From: Melastoma dodecandrum
Taxonomy: Eukaryota; Streptophyta; Magnoliopsida; Myrtales; Melastomataceae
Length of the DNA: 64,000 nt
Reading direction: 5' to 3'
Assembly (NCBI GenBank): GCA_029817715.1
Contig: JARUPY010000158.1
Location: forward strand, 124,001-188,000
Positions 11,931 through 23,059 of this stretch are shown here, one piece after another. Each line of letters opens with the position of its first letter. Position 1 is the first letter of the stretch. Below the pieces are notes generated by a model. The model saw nothing but the letters and a program-made list of their open reading frames with translations, made no database searches and was not told the origin of the DNA. A program made the position numbers and the translations under genes.

Positions 11931-12749
11931 GCTCGGGAGTAGGTTGTAGCCAAGGTTGGAATTGAGTCGCTTCCTAGCACCGAACCACGAATTTGTGCAG
12001 CTATTGCGGGATGTACACCCGAAAGAAACTTAGATATAGCCGGCCCTTCACGATACTCGCGCAAAGTTTGAGCATTGAGAACAATTGGCTGATGAAGATC
12101 AAGCTCATCCAGTATTCCATGAAGGGCAGCATAAAACTCCGTGAGAGATTGGTCTTTCTGGTGAAGAGCAAACAACTGCTCGTACAACTCATACACTCGA
12201 GAAATATTCTTCTCATGGCTGTACATCTCCTTTAGTGACTCCCATATCTGTTTGGCGGATGTCAAGAATACCACGCTTGGAGATATGGTCTCATCCATAC
12301 TGTTGAGCATTTACGTCATGATACAAGAATCTGCAACAATTCAATCTTCATATGATTTATCATCGATTGTCAGTGGTTCATGTATGATGTGCCACAGTTT
12401 CCTCTTGGCAGTGAGAAAGAGACGAAATGATTGAGCCCACATCAAATAATTTTTACCATCTAATTTGATGGGGGTAACCTTCATATTTTGCATCATTAAA
12501 TCTGAAGATTTTGTATAAGCCATTATGAACGATCACAGATATATGGGTAGCAAAAGGGACAACGACAGGGGCAGTGTCGACGAAATCAACGACTGGAACA
12601 AGGGCAACTGCGATGACAATAGCAGCAGCAGGGGGCAATGATAAAAGCGGCAGGGCAGTAGGTAATAGCAAGGGGCAATGATAAGAGCTACAGGGGCAGT
12701 AGGTAACAACAGTGTTTCTAAAGAACCAAAACCCTAGTCTCTGGTATCA

Positions 12750-12897
12750 TGTTAAGAGTATTTGAAAAAATGTGTGTATTAAAAATATTCACAATTACAA
12801 GATATATATAGGGGAGAGTTTAATATCTAATCTATGAACCTAACTCCCTTTATATTTAGATACATTGTAACTAATTATGTCTAGATACACTCTATTA
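12750..12897 (-). repeat. 5' LTR of second copia element
   Basis: Begins TGTTAAGAGTATTTG and ends TCTATTA, a mutated version of the TCTAACA end of the other LTR. On the minus strand it is followed by TGATACCAGAG, a diverged initiator-Met primer site. Confidence 0.85.
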
Positions 12898-13072
12898 CCA
12901 TGATTATTTATTGTTTTACTATTTTATACGTACAATTACAAGATATATATAAGGGAGAGGTTAATATCTAATCTATGAACCTAATTCCCTTTATATTTAG
13001 ATACATCATAACTAATTATGTCTAGATACACTCTAATACTGTGATTATTTATTGTTTTACTATTTTATACGT
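12791..13072. repeat. 141-bp tandem duplication spanning LTR and host intron
   Basis: 12791-12931 is repeated at 12932-13072. Each copy begins acaattacaagatatatata and ends ttttactattttatacgt. The unit contains the outer part of the 5' LTR plus about 30 bp of host intron, so the duplication happened after the copia insertion. Confidence 0.9.
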
Positions 13073-13597
13073 CAATGACATTGTCTCTGCTTTTTAACAT
13101 TTTATAATAATGTAGAAATTAATTCTTGCATTAAGTGAGAAGTGTTTGCCTGATTTCATATTTAATCATACTGCATTTTTCTACTAGTTGAATCAAGTTA
13201 GATGAGAAAATACATTTGTAACATGTGGATAGAATTCTCTCAAAGTGTTTGATAGTAATGTTATTAGATCTAACATATCATAATCCCACGGAAGTGATGA
13301 TTGCGAAAAATAATGATTCAAGCCTCTATTTGATGGAAAGAAAAGTTAAAGTTTCCGAATGAGATTACAATGTCTAGCTGCTTGGTCTGCTGACCGGTTG
13401 GTTTTCTCATGAGAATCTATCCTCTGTTTCTCACATCAAGGCAGAAAGTTTTTCGCGTAGAGACGTTGACTCTTTGGGAAAATGTTGCCTGCTATCTATG
13501 GGGAGTGGTTTTTCTCATACTTCCTCATTTCGTTCGCGGGTGTTATAACATTTTATGGAACTGATTTTACTCAGATGGGAGGATATTAAATCTTCAG

Positions 13598-13935
13598 AAC
13601 GAGGTTCTCTGCCGCTTTGTTTTCCCGGAAAGGCCCGGCGCGCTCATGAAGTTTCTGGGTACTTTCAGCCCGAGATGGAATATCAGCTTATTTCACTTCT
13701 GTGGACAGGTTCCCTCCAAACTCGTTCCGGGCCGTTAGATGCTCACCACAAACTATTCCCTTCTGTTGATGTTTGTGGATTGGTGCAGGCTGAAACCGGT
13801 GCAAACGTACTGGTAGGAATCCAGGTTGCTCCCTCTGAAATCGAGGAGTTCCAGCAGAGAACCGTCAATCTCGGGTACGGCTATTCAGTGGTCACCGATG
13901 ACCATGCTTTCCGGCTGCTGATGCATGTCAATTAG
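13598..13935 (+). pseudogene. Threonine deaminase last exons (ACT-like regulatory domain)
   Basis: 13598-13708 begins after an AG acceptor and reads NEVLCR, FPERPGALMKFLGTFSPRWN and ISLFHFCGQ. A short GT-AG intron (13709-13788) follows, then AETGANVLVGIQVAPSEIEE and the C-terminus VVTDDHAFRLLMHVN with TAG at 13933. In the family this is the second ACT-like domain, which binds isoleucine/valine. These two exons themselves look nearly undamaged. Confidence 0.85.
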
Positions 13936-14323
13936 AGAGACCGGTGAATGAAAAATCTCTTGGATCTAAGTTGTTCTATTGTATAAATAGAAGCTTATGC
14001 ATTACCTTGGACAACTTCTGTGTTTCGAGTGATACTGCGTTGATAATTTAATTGTTAGTTTTCTGTCCCAACCAAATTACAAGCATCGAACAACTACGTC
14101 AAGCTTTGGTTTGTATTTCTAAAGAAAGTAATTAACGGTGCCATTTCTGAAATAGCAATATTGACAGAGATCAATGTAGACAGAGATCATTAAAGCATAT
14201 CCCATATTTCAGACATAAAGTTTCCTCGGATCGAGTTACAAATAAAACCACGTCGCACTGTAAATAATTTGATAAATCAATAATTTTTTTTCGTGTGGAT
14301 TCAAAATTAAGAATATGGATATA
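13936..14323. other. Gap between the threonine deaminase and UPL7 relics
   Basis: 388 bp of AT-rich sequence between two convergent gene relics, presumably the former 3' untranslated regions. I see no gene or transposon end here. Confidence 0.5.
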
Positions 14324-17300
14324 TCAACACCAATTTATGCCGGGAAGAAACCAATCGACAGCGGAGAATACGTGGTTAAGTTCATTTGCATTGAACAACT
14401 TCAACCATGAAGATGATATCAGATCAGTCGAACCTTGAAAAAATGCATTTGCAAAAGGCATCATCTGCAAATTGGCACAGAATTCTATGTGAAGACTGCT
14501 CCAAAATGAACAAGAGGAAAGACTTCCATCAAAGTCGCATGAAAAGAAATTGTCGATTAAGTTTGTAATCAGCATTGCATAAATATACTGACTGCATCTT
14601 GTTTTCATTTGCTACACTAATAGCTTTTCCACCAGGTTTTTGCAATGGACTTCTAGGATTGTGCCAATCGATGAAGACGGGAGAACGAAAGAGGGATTGA
14701 TCACAATTAGAACTCAATCGGATCTTTCATTCATAGGTCGGATGTACAGGACAACAGGAAGTGTTTACAAAAGCCAGAGATGGTTACAATGACATTCTCC
14801 TTTCTTATTTATTCATTCACGCTCACTGTAACTACTTGTAACCAATTGACAAATTTCAGTTTAATAGAATTCTTCTCCAGCCTTCCCTTTCTTCTTCTTT
14901 TCTATCCACCTATCTTCTTCACTCAGCATCTTTATAAAATGCATCACCTGACAGTTTGAGATCAATGATGTGATGCTTTCCAAATAATTCCTCTGTGATG
15001 GTACAATCAAGAAAAGATCTTTGACATCGCCAACGTAATGCTGTGAACAGATCAAAAGAATTATTTCGCCATCTATTTTTGGCCCAAGAAGTTTGAAAAG
15101 AGAAGATAAACCAATGGACCATGACATATATGCAGAATAGACAATCTTATGAAATACAAGAATATATAGTGTCAATTGAACAGAGTACAGACCTAAAACT
15201 ATTTAAGTAATTGCTGACAAGTGCACGAAGGGACTCCGTAGTCGTTCATTGACCCTTGGCAACCAATAAATTTAACTCTTCAATTATAGCTTTCTTCATC
15301 CATCTTACTGAGGTTCCATTTTGCTGAGCGGGGGCAACACATTATGGACTAATCACAGTGACCCGTTGCATGTTTACAGAGAAATAATTCAACCCAATAA
15401 CCAACGCCCAGTAAACATTTCATGCAAAGTCCACAGATAGAAGGAAGCTTTCAGACATAGTAATACTTTCTAGTTACAAGGGCATGGTCGTACTAACTTC
15501 AAAAGCCAATTTACCTTGATATACATAAGGTTCCTACAGACTTCATGATCAAGTGTTGATAGCTCATCAAGAAAGCTATACCTTCCTAAAAGTTTTTGAA
15601 TGAACACATGGGAGGAGTAATCCAACAATATTCCTTCATAAAGTGCTTTCCCAACACCAACTTGGGGTTGGTCCAAGTGGTAAAGCGGTTTGGATTCGTT
15701 TAAGAAGGTTTCATGTTAGGAGGAACCTATCATATGCAACTGTATCACGAGATTTTCCGCAAGAATGATGAGGCCATTCATGTAAAAAGCATGGTTTATA
15801 TCTCGACTAAACAACTTGACAATAGGTGTCTATATAGAACTTTTTCGAAACGCGACACTAGATTGACTGAAGGTCATCTGCTTTAGAATTTCCCCTCTCG
15901 GGATCTGTCATCAACTGCGGTAGATCCATTAGTACTCAGACATTTAAACACAATTTTCTCAATGCATGGAAACTATCAAGTGCTGAATGTAGCTTCATAT
16001 CATCAACTGCGGTAGATCCATTAGTGCTCAGACATTTAAACACAATTTTCTCAATGAAAAGAAACTATCAAGTGCTGAATGTAGCTTCATAGTTTGCATA
16101 ATACCATTTACCATAACAAAATTCTCACCACTGTCATAAATCAAAATCTTCCCTTTATATTTAAGGAAATGTTCTTCTTCATTTGGGAAAAACAAGATCT
16201 TCTATAGCATATCAACAACAGACAAACATGTAAAATTTTGCTAAAGCTTGGAGAACAATAATAAGTCTCATGGAAAACTCATTGCTTTGGTTGATAAAAG
16301 CAGCAACCAAATCCCTAAATAGGCTAAAGCTGTATCAAAAAGACAACTTACACCAGAATCAACATTATCTTAAGGAATTGTGCACTCGAGGTGAAATCAG
16401 AAAGAGTTGACAAGTGATGACATCGGAAAAACTGTTTCAAGCTAATTCTGTAGCAGAACTGGAAGCTGGAACAATATAAACTTTGCTCAGGAAATCTAAT
16501 TATAAATGAAAAAAGAAGTTGAGCGGAACAGCAACTGAGGCAAAAGAGCAGAAAGATAAAAATTTGCAAGGACTCTTTCAAAGTTGAAGTAAGATATAAG
16601 TCTTTACGCATGAAAATAAATACAATCCAATCAATTGAAGATACTCACCAGAAGCATATGGAAGCATGGTGAGAGAACAGATTTCTTCTTCAAAGCTGGA
16701 ACAAGAGCAGCAGGCAAACGGTGGACCACCCAAGGGTTTGTAAGAAGATACACAATGTATTGTCTACAAACATCAACGGTATTATGACTTATTTGATGAA
16801 ATGGCTGTATAAGTAATGTTACAGTGATAACAGTAATCAAGAATCAATCATTTGTTTGAGTCATGTTGATTGTGGGATGTGCATAAGTGACATCAAGACT
16901 CATTTACGTATCTTCTGGATGAGGGAAAAAGTTCACTTTCATTTCCCATGAACCAGACTACATTCCCGACTGCCTCGTCGGCATTACTCTGCCTATCCTT
17001 AGAGACAAACTTCCATGCTTTCACATCTGTCAGGGCATAAGGCGCATCCTTAGTGAGCATAGCGGAAGAACATCTTTTGATTCATTGGAAGAATCACATG
17101 TTGCGATAATGAAAGAGAAAACTCCAACCAACTTCTGCATCTTATAAAACCAGCTTTGCCTCTCCTCCAGTCTACTAAATCCCAGGAAACAAAACTTTGT
17201 CCCTGCATCTATACAAAAACAAGACACAGAATTAGCGGAACAGATACTAACATCAGATTAAAAAGGAGCTGCCAAATGGAATTCTTTTAATTGTGAATAT

Positions 17301-18211
17301 ATTCACCAGGCAAAACTTCACATGGTTGACGTTTGACTAGTCATCTTTGCTCAAAGTAAATATGAGGTACCTGCTGCAGCATATGTGTGACTTATATTGC
17401 TGCTTTTAACAAACTACACCAGCATGTAAGGAGAACCTCAATGCCTCCAATAGAAATTACAGGTAACTTGGTATTGGAAATCACAAAAAGTGGTCAATAA
17501 AGCATTTGCTACAAATGCATAACACATTTTGTTCCACTACGACAAGAAAGGTGTTCTGTGTGTTGTACTTATGCATCGATATAGCTTTAGGAGAAAACCT
17601 TACACATCACCATAACAAAATTTTAAAGTATGCTTTCTAATTACCCGTAGAATCAATGCTTTCCAAGAGGATCTTGAAACACATATCCATAGAGGATGCT
17701 TCCCGTTGTCGAATCCTCTTATGCCGGATTGATAAACATTGTAAAACGAAAGGTTGCAAAAAGCGGCTAGAAATCCATGCAGCACTTATTGAACTGCAAC
17801 ACCGATTAGCTTCTTCCTCCCATTTGCTCTTGAAGCTGTGAAGCTACCTTCGCCGTGTCTACAAGCACCAAAACACAGCCACTTTAACATTCTCTCTTTC
17901 CGCGAAGACTCTACTTGCAAGTCGAAGATCAGAACACAACCTTTTCGTTGCAAGGTAGAAACTGACTATCTTTTCTTCAGCACAAATAACCCCTTCCAAA
18001 CAGCAACGACATGTATTCACCATAAAAAAATTGCAAAAGTACGTCCACCGAAAAGAAACCAGTAAACAAGCACCTGGACAAAGACCGCAGCCATGGACGC
18101 TCGCCTCGCGTAGCTGCGGAGCTCCCTCCCATGCGAGACCTTCTTGAGGAGGCGTCCCTCGTGATCTACCTCGTTCTGGCTCCCTCGACGAGACCTAACA
18201 CCCCAATCCAA
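14324..18211 (-). pseudogene. UPL7: UPL7-type HECT E3 ubiquitin ligase pseudogene
   Basis: UPL6/7 proteins transfer ubiquitin through a C-terminal HECT domain. On the minus strand the N-terminus is recognisable at 18211-18060 (LLKKVSHGRELRSYARRASM), then the IQ-like helix (about 17840) and the RFLQPFV and IRQREASSMDMCFKILLESI regions (17785-17610) after frame correction. EERQSWFYKMQKLVG follows at about 17160-17100, and YIVYLLTNPWVVHRLPAALV at 16770-16700. HECT pieces come next: [18 protein letters not shown] (15600-15520), TITEELFGKHHIIDLK (about 15010), NADYKLNRQ (about 14570) and [20 protein letters not shown] (about 14440). Frameshifts and stops occur throughout, and much of the middle was not recognised. 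Similarity ends before the C-lobe that carries the catalytic cysteine. UPL7 fits better than UPL6 in the HECT pieces. Confidence 0.88.
15908..16091. repeat. 92-bp tandem duplication inside the UPL7 relic
   Basis: tcatcaactgcggtagatcc begins at 15908 and again at 16000; the two 92-bp copies differ at a handful of positions. It lies in an intron or exon remnant of the UPL7 pseudogene. Confidence 0.88.
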
Positions 18212-18956
18212 GCAAAAGCCATCGTAACTAATGTTGGGAGATTTTGATCATGAACCGTGGGAAAAGCTTCAATCTTTGTCACCGACGAACAAACTGTAAG
18301 GATTCAAACAACACCGACGGCCTTAACTTCACCGCACACGAGACACTCTCTTTAAGGAACTATTTGCCCCAATTATAAAGTTGTAGATGGGAAGTTGTAT
18401 GCAAATATCCCTCCAGGAGTAATAAAGAAAAGAACAAACACGTCGATCCTACAAAGCCAAGTTTTTCAACAAGAAATCTCAAAGGGAAATGGTTATTGGA
18501 GTTTTGGAGTTGGGTTGACCACACTTTTTTCCACACACTTGTTTAATGTGTATATATAGACTAACGATAGTTTCAAACAACTTTTAAAGCAAAGAGACGT
18601 GGCCTTATGGTCATTAGAAACCGTTAACTAACCGTTATACATGAGGAGATGCGACCCTTCATCACTAACAAATGCAACCTTTCACTACAGAGACAACCCT
18701 TCATGAAAGGATGTGCCACAATCGACGGTTGTGACCCGTGCAACTTCAAAGCAATCGTTACAATGACCGGGTGTGTTTATTATTTCCCTTATCAGGAGAC
18801 ACAACCCTTCACAGAAATATTTTCGTCGCTTATGTTTTTCTCCTCAAAAGGTCGATGGATGCATCCGTCTAATTGGGCGGATGCGTCTGTCGCCTGTCAG
18901 ATAACTCGGAGGCATCCGTCGAGGACGGATGCATCAGTTGCTGTTCACCAAGACTT
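18212..18956. other. No gene seen; short GGATGC/GCATCC motif cluster at its right end
   Basis: This lies upstream of the UPL7 relic start and contains no convincing coding sequence. At 18853-18935 the 6-mer GGATGC or its complement GCATCC recurs several times, in both orientations. Confidence 0.45.
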
Positions 18957-19187
18957 CTAAAGCAGACAGCGTCCGTAGGGCTTCTCCCAAGACTGCACCA
19001 GGTTCATTACTTCGGGGGTGCTACGAGGGTAATGGATGGAACCAGACAGAATTATCATCCGCTCGCCGTCAAGGATGAATCCCCTCCCGTCGTACAAGGC
19101 GTTCATCTCGGATCCAATGCAGAAGTTTAGTGTGGCGAGGATAGCAACGGCCATGATGACTGAATGGACGCGCTTTGAAGTCGCCAT
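18957..19187 (-). pseudogene. Beta-galactosidase (GH35) N-terminal exon fragment
   Basis: From the ATG at 19187 a 76-codon frame encodes a hydrophobic signal-peptide-like start ([14 protein letters not shown]). It then gives the conserved GH35 plant BGAL block [20 protein letters not shown] followed by IHYPRSTPE. Similarity stops after STPE, where a normal protein would go on with a Trp-Pro-rich motif and the catalytic domain. This piece reads on to an unrelated stop at 18957. No later BGAL exons are seen to the left, where the UPL7 relic lies, so this is a fragment rather than a gene. In the family the enzyme is secreted and acts on cell-wall galactose. Confidence 0.82.
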
Positions 19188-19249
19188 GTTTGAAGAAAGA
19201 AATGGTGGTGAGTGTTTGAGGATGGGGTGGATGAGATAGAATAAAGTTC

Positions 19250-19251
<2 letters not shown>

Positions 19252-19282
<31 letters not shown>
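19252..19282. repeat. (TA)n microsatellite
   Basis: About 15 uninterrupted TA units lie 65-95 bp upstream of the BGAL fragment ATG on the minus strand. It could have served as a TATA-rich promoter region, but it is also a common simple repeat. Confidence 0.9.
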
Positions 19283-19284
<2 letters not shown>

Positions 19285-22200
19285 TTTTTGGAAGGGATGG
19301 TTTTGAGGAGGGTTTAGTAGTTTTTTGATTTTGGATAAGCATACGAGGTTAAGCCTTTATCATCCTTAACTCATCCTGCATTAACCTAATCTTTCTTATT
19401 ATCTCATCCGCCTCTCAAAAACTGCATTTCTTTCCGGTTTCTAATAAAATATTATAAATCGTTATTACCAATTTCTTTTTTTTGGGTTAATTCAATTTCT
19501 TCAAGTAGGCAATTCACGTAAGTTAAAACCTAGGCGGCCCTTTATTAAATTTATATTAAAATTATGTACTATCATTCTAATTTTAGGATTCTTGGGGCCA
19601 TGTCTATGTAGAGTCCACGGTAATCTTGTTCTGCAATCATGGACCGACCAGGGTGAATGCGCCTACAATTGTATTAACATGTCAAGAACAATCTTCTTCG
19701 ATTAAATAAGTAAGTCATGTTAAACTCGAGACGGACACAACAGTTTGATATAACTTGAAACATATATTTGGATTGTGATTATAAATTTGAATTATTATAA
19801 AGAAGATGAGATTCATATCCCAAGTAGTGACAATGCTCTTGAATTGACCGAGAAACCTCTTAATTGTAAAAAGGAAAAAAAAAAGAGAAAAAAGACTAAT
19901 CGACACAAAATTTTCACAATGAAAAAAAACAGAAGTATATGATGAAATATTTTGGTACCTTTCAATAATTAATATTTATCCATTGCAACCGAACGGAGGT
20001 GTATTTTCCTTTCAACTTCTTAAGGAATTGATATATTTGGTCAAAATTTTTCATACCCTTTGAAAGCCTAATGTTTGTGAATATCAATGGCCAGCACCCT
20101 GAAAGCCTGATGAAAGCTCATAGTTCTAATTTTTACTAGAAATAACATATCATATAAATTACCGTATCAAGTACGAGTGAAGAAGCTAAATCATTTATCA
20201 TGAACAATGTTTGCAAAACCAGTTCTTTTTTTATAACATATAAGGAGATAATGTTGAGTCATGATAGATATTTGGTATGACTTCAAGTGATATAATGTTG
20301 AAGTCCCCGGAATTTCTTAGCTTGATCTAACAGAAGTTTTTATTGACATAATGAAACTGATTAGGACTTTACAAGCTTGGACTAGTGCTTCAACAGCGTA
20401 ATTTGGTGATCTTAAGGGAGAAGAGAATCAGAGTTATGGATATCAAGAAAAAATTTTATTAGCAAGAAGTGAAGAAATGTAATGACATGGGAATGCCTCT
20501 ATTATTAGGTTTCGAAGACAAACTTATCATATGCAGCTATGAATTAGGTGAAATTAAAGGAATCATCACTCCATGTACCGGTCTTCCCTTGAGACTATCT
20601 GCGAGTATCTTTTTCCAGCTTGGCAGCAGCTAGTTGTGTTTTTCCAGCATGATTCTCCGGTGTGGCCATTTCATCTGCAATGGTTGCCCTAAGGCTGATT
20701 GCATACTTGTGATGATGCACCAAGCCCAGATGGAGGAAACCCATGCCGTGTCTTGTGAAATCATCTGCCGGAGTGTGTCAAACTCATGAAAACGAGCATT
20801 GTAATTAGTCGCGACTCCTCGTGACGAATTTCGCTAAATGCATGAGCGGGAGATGGCAACGAACATCGGGAAAGCAGCCATAAACACGCATCATCAAAGA
20901 TGCTGTCCCACCCAGCAAATTATTTGAAGACTGGTTCTCGTTCCACCTTTGAACGATGAAGGCCCACATCAGAAGATTATCCCATTGATCATTTGTGCGG
21001 GAATCAATGTCTCGCTATATCATCTCCAATTCATTGCAATATTCAACAACTTCAAGGTGAATGTTATAGATTTGGAGATCCCTATGTGTACTCTTCCACA
21101 GCGAGAGAGAGGCGGAGGCCGTTCACGGGGCGTTTGCAGACAAAGATGGTGGGCACGGCTAAATGATCACGCCTTTCGCCTCTCATCTGGATCTAAGACT
21201 CATGTTCAAAGGCGATAGACCAAGAATATGCTGTAGACACTCATTCCTCTGGTGACTGGGATGTTCTAGGTCCAGCGTCTGAAATACTTCCATTCAATTT
21301 CTCGTTGAGAATTTAAATGGGAGAGACATCAAATGTTAAGGGACTTGGCACCAAATCAATAAATTTTTAAATATTAGACAAAAATAAATTAAACATAACG
21401 AATCAAAATTATTAGAAATTTTTTAAAATAAAATTAATTAATAATTTTTTAAAATCATAGTTTTAACTATTTGAATAATTCACAATTTACTAGTAAAATC
21501 AGCATGAAGAATCAATAGCTATTGTAATGATCTCAAAACAGTTACCACGACTAAAACAAATAAACCAAAATACCAACGAGGTGTAAAATGAAAAAAAAAA
21601 TAGTGAATTTAAAGCAAATGTCAAAATGTCATGACTTCCAACTCTTCCTCCTTTGGAGCTCCTTCACATCCTTCGAATTTTTTCCGTTAAAAGTTTCGTC
21701 ATATTAACATATCATAAGTTGAACCAAATATTAAAATTCATTCAAAGAGCACAAGAAAAGTAAAACCCAACTCAAATGACACGATAAACAACAAAATTTG
21801 AAAATTGAATCAACATATTATAAGTATTTCCTTCTTAATCTAAACGAGAAGCCTTCTACATGTATTTGGTTTATGAGACAAATTTATGATCAATTAGAAA
21901 CAAACAATTGATAGAAAATGTGAACAAACAAATGAAGTGAACTCTTTTGGAATGTATATATCTTGTCAATCATAAAGTTAATCAAATGAATATAATGACA
22001 TGAATAAGAATGGCAGATAATAAACATAAGTACACCCATGCCGACGATACTTATATAAAAAAATCAAATACATGTATAAAAAACAGTAGAATCATAGCCA
22101 TAGTGGCATGATGGAAACTCCTTATTGACCAGGCGAATCACAATTCACCCCGAAAAAGATAAGAAAATATATTAGGACGATGCAAAAGCATGAAAGCAAA

Positions 22201-23059
22201 CATAGCTCATTAGATATAATATACAAGAAAAATCAGTTGACAATGTCACCCTCATGTATACCATTTAAATAATAATAATAATAATAAAGAACTAATTTAA
22301 GTTCTTAATAACAATACAAATAATGTTTTAAGTTTTTTTAAATTTATTCTTTAAATAAATGAAACAGAGTTTAGATTTTCTATTATTTAAAGGTATCTTT
22401 TACTTTTACAAACATTGGGTGTGCAAATATTACGACCGTGTGTTATTTCAATTTTAATTTTTAAGTATGACCCGCGGTCAGCTAATATTTCGTAGTTAAA
22501 GAAATCAATATATTTAAATATATCTAGCCAGTACTCTGATTATTTTTCATAAATTTCATATATCATACTATATTAAAAATGTGTACGAAAATTCAGACAT
22601 TATTAAATATTTAAATCTTTACGAGTTAAAATTTTGTAAAATAATACAAAATATTAAAAAAATCAACCGATGTTTAATTAATACGATTCGATTAAAAAAC
22701 GTAAAAAAGAGTGATAATTCACTCCTTAAATAAAATAACAAACACATGATTGCTGTTTAATTAAATATTATTAAAAACAAAACAATAATTGATGGATTCT
22801 CTTCTTGATCTTGAACTCCCATGCGGCAGATTTATGAATTTTATCAATAATTATTTAAAAAAATTAATTGACTTTATCATTTTCATTAGCCTGGGACCCG
22901 GTTTTAACAAGTTAATTTGATATTGCATCCTCTTTATCATTGATTCCATCAACTCAATTGAGATAGATGATTTAAATCCATTGCACACATCTCATCCTGC
23001 ATAGCAATAAATTTAGACTCTACCTCTTTGTAAAATTGGGAATCTTGAGATAATTGTGG
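19283..23059. other. AT-rich intergenic stretch without a recognised gene
   Basis: Mostly AT-rich. A more GC-balanced patch at 20570-21290 contains short coding-like pieces in several frames, but I could not assign it to any family. There is an (AAT)n run at about 22268-22290. No transposon ends were recognised. Confidence 0.4.

Larger units (their letters stand above)
8111..12523 (-). pseudogene. Gag-pol of second copia element, broken frames
   Basis: On the minus strand, 12523-11936 is a UBN2-type gag (KLDGKNYLMWAQSFRLFL), cut by the TRIM. About 11180-10880 holds protease-region remnants. 10807-10283 encodes the GAG-pre-integrase LWHQHLGHPS and integrase core (DIWGPYKYKS, LRTDNALEY). 10289-9579 is integrase C-terminus and linker. 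9471-8993 is RT with YGLKQNPQAW and LVYVDDILLTGSDN, continuing at 8944-8678. 8656-8111 is RNase H (SRSSAEAKYRAMA, WCDNQSPIYIAKN, QLADVFTKGL). Stops and frameshifts separate these blocks. Confidence 0.9.
7966..12902 (-). mobile_element. Second Ty1/copia element with target duplication CCATG, in a threonine deaminase intron
   Basis: The element proper is 7971-12897, flanked by the 5-bp direct repeat CCATG at 7966-7970 and 12898-12902. It has short LTRs of 134 and 148 bp, a minus-strand tRNA-Met-like primer site just left of 12750, and a polypurine tract at 8105-8118. Minus-strand gag, integrase, RT and RNase H pieces follow in copia order. The reading frames are broken in several places, so it is inactive. 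The TRIM at 11520-11930 interrupts its gag. It sits in the intron after the LVKDHLRYL exon of the threonine deaminase relic. Confidence 0.93.
158..13935 (+). pseudogene. OMR1: Threonine deaminase (biosynthetic threonine dehydratase) pseudogene, split by two copia insertions
   Basis: The functional enzyme is a plastid PLP enzyme that converts threonine to 2-oxobutanoate, the first step of isoleucine synthesis. Family pieces occur in the correct order on the plus strand: SKVYDVA (about 530), NNVYLKREDLQP (about 5630), FKLRGAHNMM with the PLP lysine (about 6165), AVIAMPVTTPEIK (about 6300), GDSYDAAQAYA and VPVGGGGLI (6450-6650), [18 protein letters not shown] (about 6955), [14 protein letters not shown] (7011), then the ACT-like regulatory pieces and the C-terminus ending LLMHVN (13933). 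GT-AG introns separate many pieces. Frameshifts, stops and small deletions occur in most exons, so it cannot make a full enzyme. Two retrotransposons, 559-5579 and 7971-12897, interrupt it. Identification is secure; exon edges are approximate. Confidence 0.93.

Noticed and set aside
11362..11949. 195-codon plus-strand open frame
   Set aside because: It runs through the TRIM terminal repeats and gag antisense sequence; the repeated peptide simply reflects the two terminal repeats.
15661..15720. Possible SINE or tRNA-like A box (tggtccaagtggtaaagcgg)
   Set aside because: The A-box-like part is present, but no clear B box, target duplication or tail was found, and it lies within the UPL7 relic.
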